NCBI GenBank assembly: GCA_949152475.1
Contig: OX424556.1
Location: forward strand, 310,001-374,000
Direction: 5' to 3'
Length of the DNA: 64,000 nucleotides
DNA from: Terebella lapidaria
Lineage: Eukaryota > Annelida > Polychaeta > Terebellida > Terebellidae
A program made the position numbers and the translations under genes. Positions 23,694 through 34,189 of the stretch are shown piece by piece; within the stretch, counting starts at the first letter, position 1, and the number at the start of each line of letters is the position of its first letter. Under the pieces are notes generated by a model that was not told where the DNA came from, ran no database searches, and saw only the letters and a list, made by a program, of their open reading frames with translations.

Positions 23694-24880
23694 ATTAGCC
23701 CAAGGGCTAAGAAAGGTTACCGGACAATTTTGGTTTTAAACATTGCAGGTGACATTACTGACATATGACCTTGAGATTTACCAATCAAGGTCATATTTGT
23801 GTACTGCATTAGGTATGCTGCATATGACTTCATAATACAAACATAAAAGCTCTATCAACAAGTATTTTGTCTGAAGAGGTCAATTTACACATGTCAGGTC
23901 AGGCAAGATTGTGAGATTTGGCCTTCAAGGTCACATATAAGGTCAAATTCAAGGTCACCAAAAGATGTGCCATAACTACATGACTTCTTGTAAGCTTATA
24001 CACAATCCTAACCTGTATGTGCAGGTGTTTAAGCCTCAGTAGCTAATTTACACATTCCACAATGGACATTTAGGACTCAAGGTCATCCGAGGTCAAGCTC
24101 AAGGTCATCATCAGTTGTTCCATATATAACTTCCTATATGCTCATAATGCAAACATAAGCTCTATCCACAAGCATTTCATCTGTAGAGGTAAATCTGGGC
24201 ATTTTTTCACCCCAAAATGGTTGTTTTGACCTTTCAAGGTCATCAAAAGTCAAATTCAAGGTCACCACACAAATCACCATATATGACTTCCCATTTGAAA
24301 GTGCTAATTTCTAAGCTCTATCTTCAAGCGTTCTATGAGTACAGTGTCGGCAGCTCCGATTATGAAGGAAAAAAATGCCGAAAATTTTTCAGTCCTAAAT
24401 TTTTTTCAAAGGATGAAAAAAATTTTTTGCCCAGAAATGGCCCAAAATGAATAGTATTGAGATTTGGGGCGAAACAATTTTTTTTCGACAACTCGTCAAA
24501 AATTCAAAATGGCCGCCACACGGAGACCGGCGATTCAAAGGCAACCAAACTTATACACATCACAGATGTACAAAAGGGGAATCTTTTGAAACAAAATCTC
24601 AAATCTGATCAGACAGTTTTTGAGAAAATGGCCACCAAAGTCCAAAATTAACCGTTTTTCGACGAAAATGGCCACCATCTTGAAAAAAATTAAAAAATAA
24701 AAAAACTAAAAAAATAGCTACTTCTTGAATTATTTTAAGGTATGTTTCCCAAATTTTCAGAAAGATTGGACCGTACACCTCAAAGATAAAAATGTTGAAG
24801 GACGACGACGGACGGACGGACGACGGACGCAACGCCACAGCAATAGGTTATCGGACCTTAGGTCCGGTAACCTAAAAAAA
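23694..24880 (+). mobile_element. Complete family A element, short A2 form (~1.19 kb)
   Basis: Both A ends are present. Instead of the 134-bp array it has the A2 module: ACCTTGAGATTTACCAATCA, TTTCAAGGTCATCAAAAGTC, CATTTGAAAGTGCTAATTTC, AAAATGGCCGCC blocks and a GACGG tract. Ends CCTAAAAAAA at 24880. Confidence 0.87.
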
Positions 24881-26725
24881 ATTAGCCCAAGGCTAAGATA
24901 GGTTACCGGACAATATATAATAGCTTTTTTGTTCCGTGGCCTTGAAAATAAGGTCGAAGGTCAAGTTCAAGGTCACAAGAATATTCGGCATATGTCATTC
25001 CCTATATGTGCACAATTGATTCCTAACCTGTAAAGTCGATAATAAGTGAGATATTAGCCATTTTGTGCCTGACCTTGAAAATGAGGTCCAAGGTCAATTA
25101 AGGTCGTCAAAATATTCAGCATTCAGCATTTCCTATACGTCCACAATTTAGTCCCAAGCTGTAAAGTGGATGAGCGAGATACTAGCCATTTTGTCCTTTG
25201 ACCTTGAAAATGAGGTCAAAAGTCAAATTCAAGGTCATCAGAATATTCGGACTATATCATTTCCTATAATGTTCACAATTGATTCCTGAGCTGTAAAGTC
25301 GATAATCAGCAAAGCTATTAGCCATTTTGTGCTCTGACCTTGAAAATTAGGATAAAGGTCAAATTCAAGGTCACAAGAATATTCAGCATATATCAATTCC
25401 TATATGTCTACAATTGATTCCTAAGCTGTAAAGTCGATATTAAGTGAGATATTAGCCATTTTTGTGCTTTGACCTCGAAAATGAGGTCAAAGGTCAAATT
25501 CAAGGTCATCAAAATATTCGGATTATATCAATTCCTATATGTGCACAATTGATTCCTAAGCTGTAAAGTCGATAATAAGCGACATATTAGCCATTTTGTG
25601 CTCTGACCTTGAAAATGAGGTCAAAAGTCGAATTCAAGGTCATCAAAATATTCGGACTATATCATTCCCTATATGTGCACAATTGATTTCTAAGCTGTAA
25701 AGTCGGCAATAAGCGAGATATTAGCCATTTTGTGCTCTGACCTTGAAAATCAGATCAAAGGTCAAATTCAAGGTCATGACAATATTCAGAATATAACATT
25801 TCCTGTAGGTTCACAATTGATTCCTAAGCTGTAAAGCTGATAATAAGCGAGATATTAGCCATTTTGTGCTCTTGACCTTGAAAATGAGGTCAGAGGTGAA
25901 ATTTAAAGTCAATTTGTGCTTTTGACCTTGAAAATGAGGTCAGAGGTGAAATTCAAGGTCACGAGAATATTCAGCATATATCATTTCCTATATGTCCACA
26001 ATTGATTCCTAAGCTGTAAAATCGATAATAAGTGAGATATTAGCCATTTTGTCCTGTGACCTTGAAAATGAGGTCAAAGGTCAAATTCAAGGTCATGACA
26101 ATAATCGGCATATATCATTCCTTATATGTTCATAATTGATTCCTAAGCTGTGAAGTTGATAACAAGCGAGATATTAGCCATTTTGTCCTGTGACCCTGAA
26201 AATGAGGTCAAAGGTCAAATTCAAGGTCATCAGAATATTCAGCATATCTCATTCCCTATATGTCCACAATTGATTCCTAAGCTGTAAAGTTGATAATAAG
26301 CGAGATATTAGCCATTTTGTGCTCTGACCTTGAAAATGAGGTCAAAGGTCAAATTCAAAGTCATGACAATAATCAGCATATATCATTTCCTATGTGTCCA
26401 GAATTGATTCCTAGTCTCTAATCTCAATAATAAGTGAGATATTAGGCATAATGTGTCCCATTATAAAGCATAAGAGAATTTAGGATGGGAAAGTCCTATT
26501 TGGGACCCTTCGAGAACATGAAAATGGCCGCCACATGCAGACCGGCGATTCAGGAGCAACGAAACTTATACACATCACAGAGCTATGTGAGAGCAATCTT
26601 TTGAAATAAAAATCTCAAAACTGTCTGAACAGTTTTTGAGAAAATGGCCGCCAAAGTCAGAAATTAGCCGATTTCCGACGAAAATGACCGCCATTTTGAA
26701 AAAAAACCGCGAAATTCAAAAAACA
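24881..26725 (+). mobile_element. Family A element without its tail
   Basis: ATTAGCCCAAGGCTAAG + AGGTTACCGGACA, about twelve ~134-bp units, the CATTATAAAGCATAAGAGAA block and GCCGCCATTTTG. Cut by family C at 26726. Confidence 0.84.
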
Positions 26726-27891
26726 AACATAGGCCCAAGGGACCTGTAGCTTACCGGCTAGCCAATAGGTGATCGGACCGATGGTCTGGTAACTTCAAGG
26801 TTACAAGTATATTCAGCATATATATCATTTCCTATATGTCCACATTTGATTTCTAAGCTGTAAAGTCGATAATAAGCGAGATAATAGCCATTTTGTGCTT
26901 CGACCTAAAAAATTAGGTGAAAGGTCAATTTCAAGGTCTTCAGAGTATTCGGAATATATCATTTCCTATATGTCCGCAATTGATTCCTAAGCTGTAAAGT
27001 CGATAATAAGCGAGATATTAGCAATTTTGTGCTCTGACCTTGAAAATAAGGTCAAATGTCAAATTCAAGGTCACGAGGATATTCAGCATATATCACTTCC
27101 TTTATGTCCACAATTGATTCCTAAGCTGTAAAATCGATAATAAGTGAGATATTAGCCATTTTGTCCTGTGACCTTGAAAATGAGGTCAAAGGTCAAATTC
27201 AAGGTCATGACAATAATCTGCATATATCATTTCCTATATGTTCACAACTGATTCCTAAGCTGTAAAGTCGATAACAAGCGAGATATTAGCCATTTTGTCC
27301 TGTGACCTTAAAAATGGGGTCAAAGGTCAAATTCAAGGTCATCAGAATATTCAGCATATATCATTTCCTATATGTCCACAATTGATTCCTAAGCTGTACA
27401 GTCGATAATAAGCGAGATATAAGCCATTTTGTGCTCTAACCTTGAAACTGAGGTCAAAGGTCAAATTCAAGGTCACGAGAATATTCAGCATATATCATTT
27501 CATATGTGTCCACAATTGATTCCTAGTCTCGAATCTCAATAATAAGTGAGATAATAGGCAAAATGTGTCCCATTATAAAGCATAGGAGAATTTAACATGG
27601 GAAAGTCCCATTTGGGCCGAGTTTGGGCCAAAATGGCCCACTTCGAGCGATTCAAGCGCAACGAAATTTACAGACATCATATGAGGAGTGTTATGTATCA
27701 AAAAGAAAAAAAGTTACTGAACCGATTTTGAGAAAATGGCCGCCAAATTCCAAAATCAGGCATTTTTAGTCGAAAACGGCCGCCATTTTGAAAAAAATGT
27801 GAAAATCAAAAAACTAAAAAATACATCCTTCTTGAATTATTTTTAAGTATTTTTGTGCAAAATTTCAGAAATATTCGCCAGTAAACAAAAA
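26726..27891 (+). mobile_element. Family C element with an A-type 3' region
   Basis: AAACATAGGCCCAAGGGACC, the C 5' hairpins, five units, then the A-type 3' region (CATGGGAAAGTCCCATTTGG, GCCGCCATTTTG, TTCGCCAGTAAACAAAAA). Stops where the next A begins. Confidence 0.82.
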
Positions 27892-30375
27892 ATTAGCCCA
27901 AAGGCTAAGATAGGTTACCGGACAATTTTGGTTTGGCCATGGCAGCATTGGCAGGTAACAGACCTTTTACCAATCAAGGTTTGCAGTGTAAACATATGAC
28001 CTTGGGATTTACCAATCAAGGTCATCCGTATGAACTTCGATGTTACCATTACATTTGATATTCTATATGTTGGGTGGAATCGTTTAGGCCGCTCAGGTCA
28101 ATTTACACATTCCAAGTCAGACATTTGGCACTCAAGGTCATCTGACGTCAAGTTCAAGGTCATCATTAGTTGTGCCATATATGTCTTCCTATATGTTCAT
28201 AATGCAAACATGAGCTCTATTTGCAAGCATTTCATCTATAGAGGCAAATCAGGGCATTTTTGACCCCAAAATGGCTGTTTTGACCTTTCAAGGTCATCGA
28301 AGGTCAAATTCAAGGTCACCACAAAAGTCGCCATATATGACTTCCCATTTGAAAATGCCAATTTCTAAGCTCTATCTTGGAGTGTTCTATGAGTACAGTG
28401 TTGACAGCTCAGAGGTATATAAGAGGAATCTTTTTAAGCAAAAATCTCAAAACTGATCAGACAGTCAGACCAGGTGCAAATTTGACATTTTTCGACCCAA
28501 AAATGGCTGTTTTGACCTTTCAAGGTCATCCAAGGTCAAATTCAAGGTCACCACACAAGTCGCCATATATGACTTCCCATTTGAAAATGCCAATTTGAAA
28601 ATGCCAATGCAAACATGAGCTCTATCTGCAAGCATTTCATCTATAGAGGCAAATCTGGGCATTTTTTTTACCCCAAAATGGCTGTTTTGACCTTTCAAGG
28701 TCATCGAAGGTCAAATTCAAGGTCACCACACAAGTCGCCATATATGACTTCCCATTTGAAAATGCCAATTTCTAAGCTCTATCTTCAAGCGTTCTATGAG
28801 TACAGTGTTGACAGCTCAGAGGTATATAAGAGGAATCTTTTTAAGCAAAAATCTCAAAACTGATCAGACAGTTTTTGAGAAAATACAGACCAGGTGCAAA
28901 TTTGAGCATTTTTCGACCCAAAAATGGCTGTTTTGACCTTTCAAGGTCATCCAAGGTCAAATTCAAGGTCACCACACAAGTCGCCATATATGACTTCCCA
29001 TTTGAAAATGCCAATTTGAAAATGCCAATGCAAACATGAGCTCTATCTGCAAGCATTTCATCTATAGAGGCAAATCTGGGCATTTTTTTTACCCCAAAAT
29101 GGCTGTTTTGACCTTTCAAGGTCATCGAAGGTCAAATTCAAGGTCACCACACAAGTCGCCATATATGACTTCCCATTTGAAAATGCCAATTTCTAAGCTC
29201 TATCTTCAAGCGTTCTATGAGTACAGTGTTGACAGCTCAGAGGTATATAAGAGGAATCTTTTTAAGCAAAAATCTCAAAACTGATCAGACAGTTTTTGAG
29301 AAAATACAGACCAGGTGCAAATTTGAGCATTTTTCGACCCAAAAATGGCTGTTTTGACCTTTCAAGGTCATCCAAGGTCAAATTCAAGGTCACCACACAA
29401 GTCGCCATATATGACTTCCCATTTGAAAATGCCAATTTCTAAGCTCTATCTTCAAGCGTTCTATGAGTACAGTGTTGACAGCTCCCATTATGAAAAAAAA
29501 AAGTGCCGAAAATTTTCTAAGTCCAAAATTTTTTTCAAAGGGTGAAAAATTTTTTTTGCCTAGAAATGGCCCAAAATGGATAGTAATGCGATTTGGGGCG
29601 AAACATTTTTTTTCGCCGACTCGTCAAAAATTCAAAATGGCCGCCACACGGAGATCAGCGAAGCAAGGGCAACAGAACTAATACACGTCACAGAGGTATA
29701 TAAGAGGAATCTTTTTAAGCAAAAATCTCAAAACTGATCAGACAGTTTTTGAGAAAATACAGACCAGGTGCAAATTTGAGCATTTTTCGACCCAAAAATG
29801 GCTGTTTTGACCTTTCAAGGTCATCCAAGGTCAAATTCAAGGTCACCACACAAGTCGCCATATATGACTTCCCATTTGAAAGTGCCAATTTATAAGCTCT
29901 ATCTTCAAGCGTTCTATGAGTACAGTCCAGACAGCTCCCATTATGAAGGAAAAAAGTGCCGAAAATTTTCTAAGTCCAAAATTTTTTTCAAAGGGTGAAA
30001 ATTTTTTTTTGCCCTAGAAATGGCCCAAAATGGATAGTAATGCGATTTGGGGCGAAAAAAAATTTTTTTGCCGACCCGACAAAAATTCAAAATGGCCGCC
30101 ACACGAAAACCGGCGAATTTAGGGCAACCAAACTTATACATATCACAGAGGTATATGAGGGGAATCTTTTGAAACCAAAAACTCAAAACTGATCAGACAG
30201 TTTTTGAGAAAATGGCCGTCAAAGTCCAAAATTGCGCGTTTTTCGACGAAAATGGCCACCATTTTGAAAAAATTGCGAAAATCAAAAAACAAAAAAATAC
30301 CTCCTTCTCAAAATATTTTTAGGCATTTTTGTGCAAAATTTCAGAAAGATTCGATCGTTAACTTTAAAGATAAAA
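27892..30375 (+). mobile_element. Family A2 element with internally duplicated module
   Basis: ATTAGCCCAAAGGCTAAG + AGGTTACCGGACA, then TTTTGGTTTGGCCATGGCAG. The TTTCAAGGTCATCCAAGGTC module is present in several tandem copies, including a ~421-bp near-exact duplication (about 28470-28890 and 28891-29311). Ends without a tail at TTAAAGATAAAA, directly before the next A. Confidence 0.83.
28470..29311 (+). repeat. 421-bp tandem duplication inside the A2 element
   Basis: CAGACCAGGTGCAAATTTGA through GACAGTTTTTGAGAAAATA occurs twice in a row with almost no differences. Landmarks repeat at 28615 and 29036. Confidence 0.88.
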
Positions 30376-31928
30376 ATTAGCCCAAAGGCTAAGATAGGTT
30401 ACCGGACAATTTTGGTTTGGCCATGGCAGCATTGGCCGGTAACAGACTTTGAGATTTACCAATCAAGGTTTGCAGTGTAAACATATGACCTTGGGATTTA
30501 CCAATCAAGGTCATCCGTATGAACTTCGATGTTACCATTACATGTATGTGTGCGGCATTTGATATTCTATATTTTGGGTGGAATCGTTTAGGCCGCTCAG
30601 GTCAATTTACACATTCCAAGTCAGACATTTGGCACTCAAGGTCATCTGACGTCAAGTTCAAGGTCATCATTAGTTGTGCCATATATGTCTTCCTATATGT
30701 TCATAATGCAAACATGAGCTCTATCTGCAAGCATTTCATCTACAGAGGCAAATCTGGGCATTTTTTGACCCCAAAATGGCTGTTTTGACCTTTCAAGGTC
30801 ATCGAAGGTCAAATTCAAGGTCACCACACAAGTCGCAATATATGACTTCCCATTTGAAAGTGCCAATTTCTAAGCTCTATCTTCAAGTGTTCTATGAGTA
30901 CAGTCCAGGCAGCTCCCATTAAGGAGGAAAAAAGTGATGAAAATATCTCGTCCAAAATTTTTTTCAAACGGTGAAAATTTTTTTTTGCCTAGAAATGGCC
31001 CAAAATGGACAGTAATGCGATTTGGGGCGAAAAATTTTTTTTTCGCCGACTCGTCAAAAATTCAAAATGGCTACCACACTGAGATCGGCGATTCAAGGGC
31101 AACAAAACTTATACACGTCACAGAGGTATATAAGAGGAGTCTTCTTAAGCAAAAATCTCAAAACTGATCAGAGAGTTTTTGAGAAAATACAGACCAGGTG
31201 CAAATTTGAGCGTTTTTCGACCCAAAAATGGCTGTTTTGACCTTTCAAGGTCATCCAAGGTCAAATTCAAGGTCACCACACAAGTCGCCATATATGACTT
31301 CCCATTTGAAAGTGCCAATTTCTAAGCTCTATCTTCAAGCGTTCTATGAGTACAGTCCGGACAGCTCCCATTATGAAGGAAAAAAGTGCTGAAAATTTTC
31401 CAAGTCCAAAATTTTTTTCAAAGGGTGAAAATTTTTTTTTGCCCTAGAAATGGCCCAAAATGGATAGTAATGCGATTTGGGGCGAAAAAATTTTTTTTCG
31501 CCGACCCGCCAAAAATTCAAAATGGCCGCCACACGGAAACCGGCGAATTTAGGGCAACCAAACTTATACATATCACAGAGGTATATGAGGGGAATCTTTT
31601 GAAACCAAAAACTCAAAACTGATCAGACAGTTTTTGAGAAAATGGCCGTCAAAGTCCAAAACTGAGCGTTTTTCGACAAAAACGGCCGCCATTTTGAAAA
31701 AAATGCGAAAATCAAAAAACAAAAAAATACCTCCTTCTCAAAATATTTTTAGGCATTTTTGTGCAAAATTTCAGAAAGATTCGATAATTAACTTTAAAGA
31801 TAAAAATGTTAACGCCGGACGGACGGACGGACGGACGGACGGACGGACGGCTAGACGGACGGACGGACGGACGACGGACGCAACGCCATGCCAATAGGTT
31901 ATCGGACCAAAGGTCCGGTAACCTAAAA
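30376..31928 (+). mobile_element. Complete family A2 element (~1.55 kb)
   Basis: Same 5' layout as the element at 27892. Two TTTCAAGGTCATC modules, A/T runs flanking TAGAAATGGCCCAAAATGG, GCCGCCATTTTG, a long (GGAC)n tract and hairpin AGGTTATCGGACC AAA GGTCCGGTAACCT at 31896-31924. Confidence 0.87.
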
Positions 31929-32390
31929 TGTTAACGCCGGATGGACGGACGGACGGACGGACGGACGGACGACGGACGCAACGCCATGCCAATAGGTTAT
32001 CGGACCAAAGGTCCGGTAACCTAAAAAGATAAAAATGTGAACGACGCCAACGACGGACAACGGACGCAACGCCACGGCAATAGGTTATCGGACCAAAGGT
32101 CCAGTAACCTAAAAACTAAAAAATACCTCCCTCTCGAAAAATTTTTAGGCATTTTTGTGCAAAATTTAAGAAAAAACGATTGTAAACTTTAAAGATAAAA
32201 TTGTTGACGGACGGACGCAACGCCATGGCAATAGGTTATCGGACCATAGGTCCGGTAACCTAAAAATGTTATTTGCTGACGAACGGACAGACAGACGACG
32301 GACGAAAAACCATGACAGTAGCTTATCGGCCCATATGGGCCGTAAGCTAAAAACCAGACAAAACCATAAGGGAGGCAAATGCCCTAATTA
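31929..32390 (+). mobile_element. Five extra consecutive 3' termini (A, A, A, D, B)
   Basis: A tails end at about 32027, 32115 and 32266. A D-type tail (GACGAAAAACCATGACAGTA, GCTTATCGGCCCATATGGGC) ends at 32353. A B-type tail (ACAAAACCATAAGGGAGGCA + AATGCCCTAA) ends at 32390. None has its own 5' end. With the tail at 31896 there are six ends in under 500 bp. Confidence 0.85.
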
Positions 32391-32789
32391 GGAGGCAGTC
32401 GAACGTCACGATTATGCAACCACATGGAGGGTGAACTGCTCAGGTAACTACCATCACCAGCGCAGGGTCCTAACGGACCAGCTTACTTCGTTTTAGCTTT
32501 ATTTACCCATATTTCATGTGTGGTTGACGAATGAGGGCTCCCTGACTAATCTCCCCAGAATCAAAGGTAACTATCGCTTAGCACAACAAAAACTAGACGC
32601 TTCCAGTCGCCTACGACTGCTTGGGTGTATCCCCCGTAGCCCTATCATCCCTGTTGCCCCAAATATATCACTGATGTACATTGTGCGTGTGAAACCTTTC
32701 AAGCTTATCGAAGGTCGAATTCAAGATCACCACTAAAATCACTGCATACGAATTTCCATTTCGACATGTTCGATAAAATAACGAAATTA
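32391..32789. other. Unassigned spacer in MORC2 intron 7
   Basis: No exon found on the minus strand. About 32625-32680 (GGGTGTATCCCCCGTAGCCC..) loosely resembles 8270-8320, so it may be an old dispersed repeat. The frame at 32518-32736 has no recognisable motif. Confidence 0.45.
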
Positions 32790-33210
32790 CAGTCAGATAA
32801 AAGTTCTCACCTAAAGTTATATTTCAAGTTGAAATTCAAGCAAAAGTTGACAAAAACTGCATTTCAAGATGACTAAATTGGAGCCAGATCGAACTTTTCA
32901 CCAGAAGTTATATTTCAACTCATACCATGGGCCAAACTTGGTTCCAAGTTGAAATTCAAAGTAAAAGTTGACCAAAACTACATTTCAAGATGACTAAATT
33001 GGAGCCAGATCAAACTTTTCACCATAATTTAAGTTTTAATTCATAATATGTGCCAAACTTGGTTTCAAGCTGAAATTCAAGTAAAAGTTTACCATATCTG
33101 CATTTCAAGATGACGAAATCGGAGCCAGATCGATCTTTTCACCATAAATTATATTTTAATTCATAATATGTGCCAAACTTGGTTTCAAGTTGAAATTCGA
33201 AACAATAAGT
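32790..33210. repeat. ~120-bp tandem array, 3-4 units
   Basis: CATTTCAAGATGAC recurs at 32860, 32981 and 33101. Units share GGAGCCAGATCGAACTTTTC and GCCAAACTTGGTTCCAAGTT. Units are visibly diverged, so the array is older than the A/B arrays. Confidence 0.85.
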
Positions 33211-33579
33211 TTCATGTGACGGTCTTTCTCATTGAGCCTGTGCGATTTCATCATCATTCATCGAAAACTCCCACCCGTAGAGCGTTCACAACCCATGTGT
33301 GTTGAACAGGCTAATTTGAGCACAAAATGTTACACCAATCGGCTATTTTGGTTGCTATGGCAACCAAAATCGATAGGTGTCGTGATCTCGCCATAAGACA
33401 TGTCCAGATAAAATATTATCAAAATCGGTTCATATTTGCAAGCTGCAGCGCGTTCAAAATAAAGAGTCTGCGGACGCCGCGACAATCGTAAATCCATAGT
33501 ATCCGCCGAACTTTGTTCGGGGGATCCAATTATTTGCTGGACGGAAGAAAAACCACAGCGATAGCTTATTGGCCCACAA
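33211..33579. mobile_element. D-like 3' portion with truncated tail
   Basis: Includes a palindromic core around 33327-33376 and ends GACGGAAGAAAAACCACAGC + GATAGCTTATTGGCCCA, the first arm of the D-type 3' hairpin. The second arm has been replaced by the 45-bp array. Confidence 0.55.
33350..33365. promoter_or_regulatory. Perfect X-box-like palindrome (candidate RFX site)
   Basis: GGTTGCTATGGCAACC matches the RFX-factor X-box consensus (GTTGCYATGGCAAC). It lies within a larger imperfect palindrome and in probable repeat sequence, about 600 bp into MORC2 intron 7. Binding is untested. Confidence 0.35.
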
Positions 33580-33910
33580 AGACAGACACAGCCCAATCTG
33601 TCTGACACACACAGTGCCACACACCCACAGACACAGCCCAATCTGTCTGACACACACAGTGCCACACACCCACAGACACAGCCCAATCTGACACACACAG
33701 TGCCACACACCCACAGACACAGCCCAATCTGTCTGACACACACAGTGCCACACACCCACAGACACAGCCCAATCTGTCTGACACACACAGTGCCACACAC
33801 CCACAGACACAGCCCAATCTGTCTGACACACACAGTGCCACACACCCACAGACACAGCCCAATCTGTCTGACCCACACAGTGCCACACACCCACAGACTC
33901 AGCCCAAAAA
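33580..33910. repeat. 45-bp minisatellite in MORC2 intron 7, next to the exon 7 donor
   Basis: GCCCAATCTG recurs at 33591, 33636, 33681, 33722, 33767, 33812, 33857 and, partly, 33902. That is seven units of 45 bp (one is 41 bp). On the minus strand (MORC2 sense) it is GT-rich (GTGGGTGTGTGGCACTGTG). It starts about 60 bp after the exon 7 donor. Because 45 is a multiple of three, long open frames run through it; I regard those as spurious. Confidence 0.93.
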
Positions 33911-33968
33911 CACAACATGCCTCCACACCTCCACACCAGTGACAGACACATCATATTGAGACACGCAC

Positions 33969-34189
33969 CCGTCCTCCGAGTCAAACTCATTGCCATCTGG
34001 ATGAGCCAGGATGATGTCGTATGGGTCTCGTTTGACGTCCAGTTCTGGTTCACCGTTGTCCAGCAGTTTGAGGTTGTATACAATCACAAGTGTCCCTGTC
34101 GACCCCTCAATCTTGTCAAACTCCTTCATAAATAGCGCTTCCGTACGGAATGGAGAGTACTTCAGAATCAGGTCCATCTCTAATCGATG
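33969..34189 (-). CDS. MORC2: MORC2 coding exon 7 (transducer-like domain start)
   Basis: The 221-bp exon begins in phase 0 with [20 protein letters not shown] and includes [20 protein letters not shown], closely matching MORC2 [10 protein letters not shown] and [20 protein letters not shown]. Acceptor is TTCTGACAG|CAT. The donor chosen is GACGG|GTGCGT; the frame stays open past it, so the exact 3' boundary is less sure than the rest. The next expected exon (block FRAYAAVLYIDPRM in vertebrates) was not found to the left. Confidence 0.9.

Noticed and set aside
31800-32000. GGAC/GACGACGG tracts as independent microsatellites
   Set aside because: They always stand directly before an A or D 3' hairpin, so they are part of the element tails.
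1-33968. Further MORC2 exons (next expected block FRAYAAVLYIDPRM)
   Set aside because: Searched by eye in the non-repeat islands at 1.6-2.0, 6.6-8.5, 13.4-14.6 and 32.4-33.5 kb on the minus strand; no match with splice sites was found.
33330-34083. Cysteine-rich repeat protein (CGCVALCVSDRLGCV) on the minus strand
   Set aside because: It is the translation of the 45-bp array in MORC2 intron 7. The unit length is a multiple of three, so an open frame is expected by chance; only the exon 7 part is real coding.
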